33,232 bases of DNA, from positions 1 through 33,232 of IMG/VR virus record IMGVR_UViG_3300030012_002992; one strand, written 5' to 3'. Below, piece after piece: positions 6,432 through 14,315 of the stretch. How positions within the stretch are numbered: the first letter of the stretch is position 1; each line of letters begins with the position of its first letter. The notes under the pieces were generated by a model that was not told the DNA's origin, ran no database searches, and worked only from the letters and a program-made list of their open reading frames with translations. A program made the position numbers and the translations under genes. The DNA comes from a virus.

Positions 6432-9267
6432 CGCAGGCATGAAAGCTGAAGCGCAAAAAGGATTAGACTGGCGTAAAGAATTTAAACGCGGAGGTACACG
6501 AGTAGGCGTTACCCGCGCTAATCAAATAGTTAACGGCGTTGATTTATCTGATTCAACAATTAAAAGAATGTATAGTTATTTTTCACGTCATGAAGTTGAT
6601 AAAAAAGGCAAGGGTTTTAGACCAGGCGAGGAAGGCTTTCCTAGCCGAGGCCGTATAGCGTGGGCATTGTGGGGAGGAGATCCAGGCTTTACTTGGTCGC
6701 GTAATTTAGTTGAAAAAATGAAAAAAGAAGAAGAACGCTTTGAACAATCTAGGCCTTACCCAGGAGAGCACGCAGCAAGAATTGAAGACCCCGAACAGTT
6801 TGATCGATTTAGACGTAAAAACGATGAATTCAAAAAAGGCATACACGTAATACATGGCATTAAAAACGAAGAGCGTTTAATACAAAGTATTAGATTTGAT
6901 TCTGATTTGTACAGTGCCGATGAAGCAAAAGCCTGGCTTGAAGAGCATAACTTTGAATATATCAAATTTGAAGCGGCGATCGAAGAAAGAGCTGTTTCTG
7001 AAAAAACTGAAGAAGCGTTAAAAAATAAAGTTGAAGAACATAATAAAGAAGTTAATAACGCTGCAAGCAAAAAAACTAATTTAAAAGTTTTAAAACAAGT
7101 TTACGAGCGCGGAATAGGTGCATTTAATACAAACCCTGGTTCCGTTAGGCCTAATGTTAGCAATGCTAATCAATGGGCAATGGCTCGTGTTAACAGTTTC
7201 CTTTTTGCATTACGCAATGGAAAATACCGAAGCGGTAAGCATGATACTGATCTGCTTCCCGATTCTCATCCTTTATCAAGCAAAGACAAGGAGAAAGCTA
7301 TGAATAAAGACGATAGGCATATTCTCGATGTTCAAGAGAATGAAGATAGCGTAGTTATTGAATTCTCTAAGCATCATGAGGATGAAAAAGAAGAAATTAT
7401 TGATGAAGAATCAGTAAATTCTTATTACGATGATGAAGAAGAAAGATATTGTAAAAATGATGAATTATCATTTAGAACAATAGATTTATCTAAAGCATCT
7501 TATATTGACGAAGACAAGCGTATGGTGCGCATCGGAGTCAGCTCAGAAGAACCTGTTCAACGTAAGTTTGGCATGGAAGTTTTGAGTCATAAGCCTGAGC
7601 ACATAAACATGGAGTTTATGCAATCAGGTAGAGCGCCTTTATTATTAGGGCACGATCACGATGAACAAATTGGTGTGATTCGTGAATTTAACTTAGATGA
7701 GAGCAACAAACGGACTGTTGCTATGGTTGAGTTTGGGAAAGGTCAACGAGCGTCTGAGATTTTTGAGGATGTCAAAGCAGGTATTCGTCAGAATATTAGC
7801 GTTGGCTATATTGTAAATAAATTGGCTAGGATGGAAGACGACGAAGAGCGTGAAAGCTATCTTGCTACTTCCTGGACTCCTATGGAGGCCAGCTTAGTAA
7901 GCATACCAGCAGACACAAGCAGATTTGTCGGAGTCGGTCGTAGTCAAAAATCTAATAAGGAAATCATTATGTCAGAAGACAAAAAAATCGATGAAAAAGC
8001 TATTAGATCAGAAGCTGGTGAGTCTGCAAAAGCAGAAGCTATTAAAAATGCTAAAGAAATCTTAGACCTTGGTAAACATCACGGTCAAAGAGATTTAGCT
8101 GATGAAGCTATTGCAAACGGGCTTTCAGTGGAACAATTCAGAGGCGCACTATTAGAAAAAATTTCTAATGATAAGCCACTTGAAGTTGCTCCTGCTGATT
8201 TAGGGCTTAACGAAGAAGAGAAAAGAGAATACTCTTTACTCAGAGCAATTAACGCAGCTGCTTCAGGTGACTGGAGACAAGCTGGCTACGAAAGAGAACT
8301 ATCTGATGAGATAGCCTCAAGAACTGGTAAAGAAGCTAGAGGCTTCTATGTTCCTGCTGATATTCAATGGGGACAAAGAGACCAGACTGTTGGTACTAAC
8401 TCACAAGGTGGTTTCTTAAAAGAAACTGAGCATTTAGGCGATCAATTTATTGAAGCTCTTTATAGCAAATTAACCATTACTGGCTTAGGCGCAAGGGTAA
8501 TGCAGGGCTTAAAAGGCGATATCGCGATTCCTAAAATGTCAACATCTGTAACTAATTCAGCTTTTGTAGCTGAAGGTTCTGCTCCATCAGAAGGTGCTGC
8601 AGTATTCTCACAAGTTACAATGAGCCCAAAAACTTTAGCGGCTTATGTAGACGTTTCCAGGAAGCTTATGATGCAATCAGACCCATCAGTTGAGCAACTA
8701 CTCAGAAACGATATTGTTAATACTTTCGCAAGAAAAATTGACGAAGTTGCAATTGAAGGCGGCGGTTCAAATGAGCCGAGTGGTATTTTACAAAACTCTG
8801 ATGCTGCAACAGTTGCTATCGGCACAAATGGTGGCGCGGTAACTTATGCTAAAGTTGTTGATCTTGTTAAAGAAGTTGAAATTGATAATGCTATTATTGG
8901 TGATCGACCAGGCTTCTTAACAAACCCGAAAGTTATTTCAAAACTAAGAACTATTGCAAAACAAGGTTCTGGTGTTGAAGGTAACTTCATCTTAGACCCT
9001 AACAATACAATGTTAGGTTATGGCGTTGAAAGCACAAACTTAGTTCCTTCAGACTTAACAAAAGGAAGCGGGAGCGCACTTTCAGCACTTATCTTTGGTG
9101 ACTTTAGCCAGTTGATGCTTGGATTTTATTCAGGCGTTGATGTTGTTGTAGATCAAGCTTCACTATCCACAAGCGGTGGAACACGTTTAGCATTCTTCCA
9201 AGACTTGGATGTTGCTGTACGTCATGGCGAAGCCTTCTCATTCATTAAGGATATTACAACAACCTAA
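6418..9267 (+). CDS. Fused N-terminal domains, prohead protease and HK97-fold major capsid protein
   Basis: One uninterrupted frame encodes three parts; numbering is from the upstream ATG at 6415. Residues about 8-95 (FKRGGTRVGVTRANQIVNG, FSRHEVDKKGKGFRPGE, GRIAWALWGGDPG) and 215-290 (QVYERGIGAF, QWAMARVNSFLFALRNGK) are modules I know from other phage head proteins; their function is unknown. Residues about 340-510 are an HK97-type protease with likely triad H413 (GHDHDEQIG), S462 (NISVGYIV) and E491 (MEASLVSIPAD). Residues about 519-950 are a scaffold-like helical delta region and the capsid protein (AAYVDVSRKLM, ARKIDEVAIEGGG, EPSGILQ). The AGGGAG at 6407-6412 sits 5 bases before the ATG at 6418, so I prefer that start. 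Two internal Shine-Dalgarno/ATG pairs mark the domain boundaries and are listed separately. Confidence 0.92.
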   Translation: MAKPNAGMKAEAQKGLDWRKEFKRGGTRVGVTRANQIVNGVDLSDSTIKRMYSYFSRHEVDKKGKGFRPGEEGFPSRGRIAWALWGGDPGFTWSRNLVEKMKKEEERFEQSRPYPGEHAARIEDPEQFDRFRRKNDEFKKGIHVIHGIKNEERLIQSIRFDSDLYSADEAKAWLEEHNFEYIKFEAAIEERAVSEKTEEALKNKVEEHNKEVNNAASKKTNLKVLKQVYERGIGAFNTNPGSVRPNVSNANQWAMARVNSFLFALRNGKYRSGKHDTDLLPDSHPLSSKDKEKAMNKDDRHILDVQENEDSVVIEFSKHHEDEKEEIIDEESVNSYYDDEEERYCKNDELSFRTIDLSKASYIDEDKRMVRIGVSSEEPVQRKFGMEVLSHKPEHINMEFMQSGRAPLLLGHDHDEQIGVIREFNLDESNKRTVAMVEFGKGQRASEIFEDVKAGIRQNISVGYIVNKLARMEDDEERESYLATSWTPMEASLVSIPADTSRFVGVGRSQKSNKEIIMSEDKKIDEKAIRSEAGESAKAEAIKNAKEILDLGKHHGQRDLADEAIANGLSVEQFRGALLEKISNDKPLEVAPADLGLNEEEKREYSLLRAINAAASGDWRQAGYERELSDEIASRTGKEARGFYVPADIQWGQRDQTVGTNSQGGFLKETEHLGDQFIEALYSKLTITGLGARVMQGLKGDIAIPKMSTSVTNSAFVAEGSAPSEGAAVFSQVTMSPKTLAAYVDVSRKLMMQSDPSVEQLLRNDIVNTFARKIDEVAIEGGGSNEPSGILQNSDAATVAIGTNGGAVTYAKVVDLVKEVEIDNAIIGDRPGFLTNPKVISKLRTIAKQGSGVEGNFILDPNNTMLGYGVESTNLVPSDLTKGSGSALSALIFGDFSQLMLGFYSGVDVVVDQASLSTSGGTRLAFFQDLDVAVRHGEAFSFIKDITTT
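7288..7302 (+). promoter_or_regulatory. Internal ribosome binding site and in-frame ATG at protease domain boundary
   Basis: A strong AAGGAG (7288-7293) lies 6 bases before an in-frame ATG at 7300 (residue 296 of the fusion), between the second N-terminal module and the protease part. Initiation here would give a 655-aa protease-capsid protein. The motif is seen directly; its use is inferred. Confidence 0.5.
7957..7971 (+). promoter_or_regulatory. Internal ribosome binding site and in-frame ATG for free major capsid protein
   Basis: AAGGA (7957-7961) stands 7 bases before an in-frame ATG at 7969 (residue 519), just after the last protease strand. The peptide from this point begins MSEDKKIDEK and continues into a charged helical delta-like region, which is how free-standing capsid genes usually begin. 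Initiation here would give a 432-aa capsid protein and solve the stoichiometry problem of a fusion. Confidence 0.55.
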
Positions 9268-9280
9268 TGTTTGTTAACTT

Positions 9281-9306
9281 GGGAGGGGTAAAACCCTCCC
9301 TCTTTT
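9281..9306 (+). terminator. Rho-independent terminator after capsid gene
   Basis: A perfect 7-base GC-rich stem, gggaggg (9281-9287) and ccctccc (9294-9300), with a 6-base loop is followed by tctttt. It lies 14 bases after the capsid stop and overlaps the leader of the next gene. Downstream tail genes have no obvious promoter, so it may be a partial terminator that keeps capsid transcripts more abundant than tail transcripts. Confidence 0.8.
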
Positions 9307-9317
9307 AAGGGAAACTT

Positions 9318-9503
9318 ATGGAAATTCGTATAAAAAAAGATTGCTACATAAGAGGGCACTGGCATAAAGAAGGAACTGTTGTTATTGTTTCTTCAGCTGA
9401 GGCTAAGCAATATATTTCAAGCGGTTTAGCTCATGAGTTAGATTACTCAGAAAAAAAACCTTCAAATAAAAAAGAAACTAAAACAAAAAAACGGGCTAAA
9501 TAA
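9318..9503 (+). CDS. Small basic protein downstream of capsid gene
   Basis: This 61-aa protein starts after AAGGGA (9307-9312). The first 40 residues (IRIKKDCYIRGHWHKEGTV, then VSSAEAKQYISSGLAHEL) form a compact beta-plus-helix pattern common in small phage proteins between the capsid and connector genes. The last 18 residues are almost entirely Lys, Thr, Glu and Asn. The next ATG overlaps its stop. A minor head or assembly role is suggested only by location. It resembles in style the 52-aa gene at 10716 (short folded part plus lysine-rich tail). Confidence 0.6.
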   Translation: MEIRIKKDCYIRGHWHKEGTVVIVSSAEAKQYISSGLAHELDYSEKKPSNKKETKTKKRAK

Positions 9504-9907
9504 TGGCCTTAGAAAGTGCAGCAGATTTTTCTTCTTATTTAGAATCAACAACCGGGCACGGTGTTGCTGCTACATTTTTTGAAGTACAACAATCTTTATG
9601 GGACGACAGAATTGGCCTAATAGATACCTGGTATGATATAGATTCAGGTAACGCAACAAATATAAACATTATTTTTGATAATGAATATATTGATATAAAT
9701 AGCGGCAGCATAGCTGTAAATGGCACAAGCCCAAGAGCAATTGTTAAATATTCAGATGCACCTTACATATCACAATTTGATAGACTTATTGTTAATTCAA
9801 TTACAACAAATAAAGGCAATGTAATTATGCCTGAAACAGCTTATACTATTATGAATGTGCAGCCAGACAATACAGGGTTAGTTAATTTAATTTTAGAAGA
9901 AGAGTAA
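9503..9907 (+). CDS. gpFII-like head-tail connector, first of a tandem pair
   Basis: This 134-aa protein follows the lambda gpFII pattern: an amphipathic N-terminal segment, then a small beta barrel with INIIFDNEYI, V-x-G-x-SP (VNGTSPRAIVKYSDA), D-R-L-I-V and the closing YTIMNVQPDNTGLVNLIL, comparable to gpFII FWVDRVSPDDGGSCHLWL. It would sit at the portal/tail interface. It overlaps the next gene, a clear paralogue. The fold call comes from motif comparison by eye. Confidence 0.6.
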   Translation: MALESAADFSSYLESTTGHGVAATFFEVQQSLWDDRIGLIDTWYDIDSGNATNINIIFDNEYIDINSGSIAVNGTSPRAIVKYSDAPYISQFDRLIVNSITTNKGNVIMPETAYTIMNVQPDNTGLVNLILEEE

Positions 9908-10257
9908 TGTCAATTTATCGCATGGAAACAGAGGAAGATATGAGCGCATATTTTGATATTAATTACGGTCATGGCGTTAGCGCTGTTTATACTAATAACG
10001 GCGTTTCATCAACAATAAACATTATTTTAAATAATGAATATATTGAATTAGAAGGCGGTATAGGCGCTGAGGGAACAGAACCGATTGCTTATTGCAGAAG
10101 TATTGATGTTAGCAGCGTAGCACAAGGCAATACTTTGAATGTATCAGCTATAAAAGATGTTGATGGTAATACAATTAAAGCCGCGCAAAATTACACTATT
10201 GTTAATGTAGAAGCTGATAAGACAGGCTTTGTTAAATTATTATTAGAAGAAATATAA
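9907..10257 (+). CDS. gpFII-like head-tail connector, second of a tandem pair
   Basis: This 116-aa protein shares the layout of the preceding gene: GHGV near the N-terminus, INIILNNEYIELEGG matching INIIFDNEYIDINSG, a gap-aligned G-T-E-P segment for G-T-S-P, and the ending YTIVNVEADKTGFVKLLLEEI matching YTIMNVQPDNTGLVNLILEEE. It lacks the insert around residues 28-45 of its neighbour. The two genes overlap as TAATG, as does the next, so all are likely made in similar amounts. Function is inferred from the paralogue and position. Confidence 0.6.
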   Translation: MSIYRMETEEDMSAYFDINYGHGVSAVYTNNGVSSTINIILNNEYIELEGGIGAEGTEPIAYCRSIDVSSVAQGNTLNVSAIKDVDGNTIKAAQNYTIVNVEADKTGFVKLLLEEI

Positions 10258-10703
10258 TGGCTAATCATATAAGACAACAAATTAGAGAGCGTATAGCTAC
10301 AACCTGCACAGGTTTAACTACCACAGGTTCAAATGTTTATCAATCAAGAGTTTATCCTTTAGAAACTTCTAAATTGCCTGCTTTAGTTATTTATACAAGA
10401 TCGGAAACATCTGAAGCGGCCGTAATTAGCACTAATAGAATATTAGAAAGACAGCTTGAATTAGTTGTTGAAGGGTATGTAAAAGCAACAAGTACGTTTG
10501 ATGATACAATTGATACAATAGCAAAAGAAGTTGAAACAGCAATATCTGCTGATACAACAATAAATGGTTTGGCTAAAGATATATATTTAGAGTCAACTGA
10601 AATAGAATATAACGCTGAAGGCGAGCAACCATTAGGATATATTTCGTTAACTTTTGCAACGACATATTTAACTAATGAAAATGCTCCTGATACAGCAATT
10701 TAA
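10257..10703 (+). CDS. Tail terminator-like protein (gpU position)
   Basis: This 148-aa protein has an opening helix IRQQIRERIATTCTGL, the strand NVYQSRVYPLETSKLPALVIYT, and a second half with a long helix and closing strands (GYISLTFATTYLT). V-Y-x-x-R-x-x-P-x-x-x-x-x-L-P-A-x-x-I-Y is typical of tail terminator or minor tail proteins that cap the tail tube and join it to the head. It lies between the connectors and the tail tube gene, as gpU does in lambda. Confidence 0.65.
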   Translation: MANHIRQQIRERIATTCTGLTTTGSNVYQSRVYPLETSKLPALVIYTRSETSEAAVISTNRILERQLELVVEGYVKATSTFDDTIDTIAKEVETAISADTTINGLAKDIYLESTEIEYNAEGEQPLGYISLTFATTYLTNENAPDTAI

Positions 10704-10715
10704 TTGGAGAATCTT

Positions 10716-10874
10716 ATGAAAATGATTAGCCCAGACGGAAGTATAACAGTAGAAGCACATCCGTCTAAAATTGAAAGCTTAAAAAATTTGGGTTGGAAAG
10801 AAGAAGCAGCCCAGGAATTAAAATCTTCTTCTAAAAAGGCGAAAGCCGAGGTAAAAGAAAATGGCAACTCATAA
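10716..10874 (+). CDS. 52-aa protein between tail terminator and tail tube genes
   Basis: A short gene follows TTGGAGA at 10704-10710 with the ATG at 10716. The product starts MKMISPDGSITVEAHPSK, continues with LKNLGWKEE, and ends in a lysine-rich tail. ISPDG...V-x-x-x-K-I-x-x-L-x-x-x-GW is a pattern I have seen in small phage tail-region proteins of unknown function. It overlaps the tail tube gene by 14 bases, and its strong Shine-Dalgarno supports translation. It otherwise fills an apparent 150-base gap. Confidence 0.65.
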   Translation: MKMISPDGSITVEAHPSKIESLKNLGWKEEAAQELKSSSKKAKAEVKENGNS

Positions 10875-11250
10875 AGGAAGTGAAGGCACCGTTAAAGTCG
10901 GTTCAAACGCTGTAGCTGAAATAAGATCATATTCACTTGAAGAAAGTGCTGATGTTATTGAAGATACTTCTATGGGAGATAGTGCTCGTACCTACTTATC
11001 ATCTTTAACGCAGTTTTCTGGCTCTCTCGATGTATTTTGGGATGAAACAGACACAAGCGGACAAGGTGCATTAACTGTAGGCGCATCCGTTACTTTAAAT
11101 GTTTATCCTGAAGGCGATGCATCAGGCGATACATATTATAGCGGTACTGCTCTTGTAACTGGCGTAAGTCGATCAGCTTCATTTGATGGTATGGTTGAAG
11201 CAACTATATCTGTACAGGGTACTGGCGCATTAACTGCAGCAACTGTATAA
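10861..11250 (+). CDS. Major tail (tube) protein
   Basis: This 129-aa beta-rich protein (HKGSEGTVKVGSNAVAEIRS, SGSLDVFWDETDTSGQGAL, VTGVSRSASFDGMVEATISV) fits the short phage tail tube family that polymerises into the tail tube. The N-terminal sequence, the D-T-S-M-G-D segment and the closing V-E-A-T-I-S-V-Q-G-T-G strand are typical. It is followed directly by the chaperone and tape measure genes, which supports the call. No signal peptide or membrane segment is seen. Confidence 0.82.
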   Translation: MATHKGSEGTVKVGSNAVAEIRSYSLEESADVIEDTSMGDSARTYLSSLTQFSGSLDVFWDETDTSGQGALTVGASVTLNVYPEGDASGDTYYSGTALVTGVSRSASFDGMVEATISVQGTGALTAATV

Positions 11251-11251
11251 A

Positions 11252-11587
11252 ATGAATGTTTTAGAAAACGCTAAAAGGCATTTTGAATCGCTAGGGATAA
11301 AAACCATTGAAGTGCCAGAATGGGGTGATGATAATGGCCCTCTTGTTATTTATGCTAAGCCATTAACTTTAGCTGAAATGTCAAAGCTGCAACGATATGC
11401 ACAAAACAATGATGTTGAATTAATGGCTTATTGCTTAATTCATAAAGCTTTAGATGAAGATATGAATAAAATATTTACAATTAGTGATAAGCATACGTTA
11501 ATGAACCAAGTTGATAAAGACGTTTTAGCTAGAGTAGCAGGAGATATTATGTCTTCCGTTAGTGTTGAGGAGCAACAAAAAAAGTAG
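11252..11587 (+). CDS. Tail assembly chaperone (gpG-like)
   Basis: This 111-aa protein matches the pattern of small tail assembly chaperones that bind the tape measure protein: a short acidic strand (IEVPEWGDDNGPLVIYAKPLT), then helices (LAEMSKLQRYAQ, LMAYCLIHKALDE) and a polar end. It ends CAA CAA AAA AAG TAG, so the last sense codons hold the slippery heptamer A AAA AAG. A longer -1 frameshift product is described separately. It lies between tail tube and tape measure, as in lambda and most siphophages. Confidence 0.82.
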   Translation: MNVLENAKRHFESLGIKTIEVPEWGDDNGPLVIYAKPLTLAEMSKLQRYAQNNDVELMAYCLIHKALDEDMNKIFTISDKHTLMNQVDKDVLARVAGDIMSSVSVEEQQKK

Positions 11588-11754
11588 CAACTGATAAGGA
11601 AGTATTTGCTAAATATTTTTTAGCTGAACTTTTAAGCTGCTCAGTAGCAGAATTAGAAGAAAAAATGACCTTATCAGAATTTAATGGCTGGATTGCATAT
11701 TTAGAAGAAAAAAATAAACAAATAAGAAATGGTTCAACAAAAAGTAAAATATGA
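11252..11754 (+). CDS. Frameshifted tail assembly chaperone (gpGT-like), joined at -1 slip
   Basis: A -1 slip on AAAAAAG at 11578-11584 moves ribosomes from the 111-codon frame into a frame open from 11584 to the TGA at 11752-11754, adding 56 residues for a total of 167. The extension (VATDKEVFAKYFLAELLSC, then MTLSEFNGWIAYLEEKN) looks like a genuine T-domain: S-E-x-x-x-W-x-A-Y is typical of the distal half of siphophage chaperones. The extension has no good start of its own. It overlaps the tape measure start by 26 bases. Confidence 0.8.
11578..11584 (+). other. Programmed -1 ribosomal frameshift slippery site
   Basis: A AAA AAG is in the correct register (last base of CAA, then AAA, AAG) immediately before the TAG of the short chaperone frame. 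A_AAA_AAG is among the most efficient -1 heptamers in bacteria (dnaX). The stop codon directly after the slip site may add pausing. Confidence 0.8.
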
Positions 11755-13165
11755 TATAACCGCAGTCGATCGTACGAAAGATGCGTTTTCATCTATTAAT
11801 AAAAATTTAAATAGAATCAAAGGCACTTTAGCTGTTGCTTTTTCAGCTGCTGTTATTACAAATTTTACAAAGCAAACATTAGAGCTTGCTGATACTATTG
11901 GTAAAACAGCCGATTCAATTGGCGTATCAACAACTTTTTTACAAAAATATCAATTTGCAGCACAACAATCTGGTTTAAGCACCGAAGAATTTAACAAAGG
12001 CTTACAAACATTTACTAAAAATGTTGGTCAAGCGCAAATGCGTACGCTTGAAGCGGGGAAAAGTTTAGAGCGCATAGGTGTTAGTCTACGTAATGCAGAT
12101 GGGAGCGCAAAAAACGCAGAACAAATATTTGTTGAATTATTTAAAGCTTTAGATAACGTAGAATCCAGCACCCGTAAAGCGGGGGTAATGGCTGATTTAT
12201 TTGGTCGATCAGGTGTTAAACTAACTGTTATGGGTAAAGATGGGTCAGCTGCAATGAATCAGCTTGCTGAAGCAGCAACAGGTGTAATACCCGAAGATAC
12301 TATACGCCAGGCAGAAATATTTAATGACACTATGAATGAGTTACGTCGTGAAATATTATTACCATTACAAAGTGCAGTAATAGGTACTGCTAATTCATTT
12401 TTAGATTTGCTTGATGCTATTGGCATGATAGAACGCAAAAAAACTGCTTTACAATTACAAGAAGAAATTGCAGGCCTAGAATCAGTTTTAGATGGCAGTA
12501 TTGATAAAACTTCGATATTCGGCGCAAAAATTGATGGTATTTTAAATATTTTTAGAAGGTTTAGGGCTGGAGGAATGGAGTCTGCCGACGATATAAAAGC
12601 TAAAATTATAGAACTTACAGAAGAATTAAATGGATTACCACCTGCCACTAATGATTTTCGCTATGAGTTAGAAAGAACTGAAAATACTGTTGAATCGTTT
12701 ACTAAAAAAATTGCAACAGGTATGACAGGCGGTTTTAAAAACTTTTTTGATTTTGCCCATAAAGAATTTATGAATTTTGAAAAGCTAGCAACTACAATTG
12801 TTAAATCTGTTATTGACGAGTTAATAAGAGTTTTAATTATTGAAAATATGGTTAAAAGTATTTCAAGTAATATATCGAATATTGGCCGCGCTGTTGGCTT
12901 ACCAGAATTTGATGGCGGCGGTTATACAGGTTCAGGCGCAAGATCGGGTGGGCTAGACGGTAAAGGTGGGTTTATGGCTATGCTGCACCCTAATGAAACT
13001 GTTATTGATCATACAAAAGGACAAACATCCGGAGCTACTGTAAACTTTAATATTAGTGCGGTTGATGCTACGGGTTTTGATGAGCTATTAGCTTCACGTA
13101 AAGGCATGATTACAGCTATAATAAATAATGCTATGAATCAACGTGGCAAGGTTGGTGTAGTATGA
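11729..13165 (+). CDS. Tail tape measure protein
   Basis: This 478-aa protein sets tail length. Its N-terminus has the lambda-type opening (VKYDITAVDRTKDAFSSINK), then a hydrophobic stretch (LAVAFSAAVITNF, about 36-48) and LADTIGKTADSIGVSTTFLQ, a tape measure signature. The middle is helical; the C-terminus has G-G-G-Y-T-G-S-G-x-R and GGFMAMLHPNETVIDH, the usual tape measure ending. It is short compared with lambda gpH (853 aa), so a short tail of perhaps 70-80 nm is expected at about 1.5 angstroms per residue. It overlaps the frameshifted chaperone end. Confidence 0.9.
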   Translation: MVQQKVKYDITAVDRTKDAFSSINKNLNRIKGTLAVAFSAAVITNFTKQTLELADTIGKTADSIGVSTTFLQKYQFAAQQSGLSTEEFNKGLQTFTKNVGQAQMRTLEAGKSLERIGVSLRNADGSAKNAEQIFVELFKALDNVESSTRKAGVMADLFGRSGVKLTVMGKDGSAAMNQLAEAATGVIPEDTIRQAEIFNDTMNELRREILLPLQSAVIGTANSFLDLLDAIGMIERKKTALQLQEEIAGLESVLDGSIDKTSIFGAKIDGILNIFRRFRAGGMESADDIKAKIIELTEELNGLPPATNDFRYELERTENTVESFTKKIATGMTGGFKNFFDFAHKEFMNFEKLATTIVKSVIDELIRVLIIENMVKSISSNISNIGRAVGLPEFDGGGYTGSGARSGGLDGKGGFMAMLHPNETVIDHTKGQTSGATVNFNISAVDATGFDELLASRKGMITAIINNAMNQRGKVGVV

Positions 13166-13764
13166 GCGGCTCTTTTCCTACAAGCCCAGGTTTTCGCGCT
13201 TTAGATTTTAAAAATGTAAGACCTACTTTGATTAATCATAGTTTATCTGGCAAGCGATCGGTTAGACAAATTGGTGCGCAATATTTTAATTTTACAATTA
13301 GTATGCCTCCTATGACTTATAGCGATGCTATGGATATTTTTGCTTTTTTACAAAAACAAAAAGGAGGCTTTGAAACATTTACAATTCAATACCCAACTAA
13401 TAATAGAGGTGCAGGCAAGGCTGAAACCGATATATTAGTAAATGGAGCTCACGCTGTTAGTGATAATACTATTGCTTTAGATGGCTTTGCAGCTTCTACA
13501 ACAGGTGTTTTAAAGGCTGGTGATTTAATTAAATTTGCTCATTCTAAAGTATATATGGTTACAGCTGATTGTGATTCAAATGCAAGCGGCCAAACAACTG
13601 TTTCTATAGAGCCTAATTTAGTTTCAACGCTAGCAGATAACTCAGCCGTTGTTGTAAATAAGCCTAGTTTTACAGTTTATTTAACATCAGAAGAAATTTT
13701 GTTTAGCACTGATGCTTCAGGTTTGTACACAATACAATTTGAAGTACGTGAAGTAATTACATAA
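13162..13764 (+). CDS. Distal tail / minor tail protein
   Basis: This 200-aa protein directly follows the tape measure gene, where lambda has gpM and Gram-positive phages have Dit. It is mostly beta (SGKRSVRQIGAQYFNFTISM, GGFETFTIQYP, FTVYLTSEEILFSTD), and the middle holds a possible inserted domain (about 90-160). SGK-x-x-x-R near the N-terminus followed by W/Y-F-x-F-x-x-x-x-P is common in minor tail proteins of lytic siphophages. I infer a tail-tip ring component; the precise family is not certain. Confidence 0.6.
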   Translation: MSGSFPTSPGFRALDFKNVRPTLINHSLSGKRSVRQIGAQYFNFTISMPPMTYSDAMDIFAFLQKQKGGFETFTIQYPTNNRGAGKAETDILVNGAHAVSDNTIALDGFAASTTGVLKAGDLIKFAHSKVYMVTADCDSNASGQTTVSIEPNLVSTLADNSAVVVNKPSFTVYLTSEEILFSTDASGLYTIQFEVREVIT

Positions 13765-14315
13765 TGGCAAGGTCAATTAGTGCAGGCTTACAAACACAAG
13801 TAGCCAATGATGCAAATAAAATAGCATTTCTTTTAGAATTTAATTTTTCAACACCTTTACGCGTAACAACTTTTTATAGAGACGTTACATATGATTCAAA
13901 CTCATATCAAGCAGGTGGTAATTTTATTGCACTAGATTCAGCAACTGAAAATGGTGAAGCTGCAGTAAATGAAGTCCTAGTAAGTATGTCTAATATTACA
14001 AGCGATGTAAGAGATTTAGTTTCAGGTGGAAATTTTATTGATACATCTGTAAATATTTATATTGCATTTTTTGATACAAATGAATCTATTGTAGATGCAA
14101 CTACATATTTTTCTGGTTTTTTAAAAACAGCTTCAATACAAGAAACAAAAACAAATTCAGAAATAAAACTAACTATTGCAAATCATTGGGCTAACTGGAA
14201 CTTAAAAAAAGGCAGACATTTTACTGATGAATCACAGCAGCAAGTATATTCAGGCGATAAAGGACTTGAATATTCAGATCAAACTAAAGAAGATATACGT
14301 TGGGGGAATGATTAA
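13764..14315 (+). CDS. Tail hub protein, DUF2163/BR0599-like
   Basis: This 183-aa protein resembles the DUF2163/phage_BR0599 tail family: ANDANKIAFLLEFNFSTPLR near the start, V-T-Y-D-S-N-S-Y, V-N-I-Y-I-A-F-F-D, Y-F-S-G-F-L-K-x-A, K-L-T-I-A-N-H-W and a C-terminal G-R-H-F-T-D-E...D-K-G-L-E-Y-S-D...I-R-W-G. The last segment is typical of proteins that sit between the distal tail protein and the J-like tip. Its one-base overlap with both neighbours shows tight coupling. The biochemical role is not known to me. Confidence 0.7.
   Translation: MARSISAGLQTQVANDANKIAFLLEFNFSTPLRVTTFYRDVTYDSNSYQAGGNFIALDSATENGEAAVNEVLVSMSNITSDVRDLVSGGNFIDTSVNIYIAFFDTNESIVDATTYFSGFLKTASIQETKTNSEIKLTIANHWANWNLKKGRHFTDESQQQVYSGDKGLEYSDQTKEDIRWGND

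Noticed and set aside
12259-12648. A 129-codon minus-strand frame opposite the tape measure gene
   Set aside because: Low-complexity Ser/Ile/Asn composition and complete overlap with a convincing gene; no minus-strand operon exists nearby.
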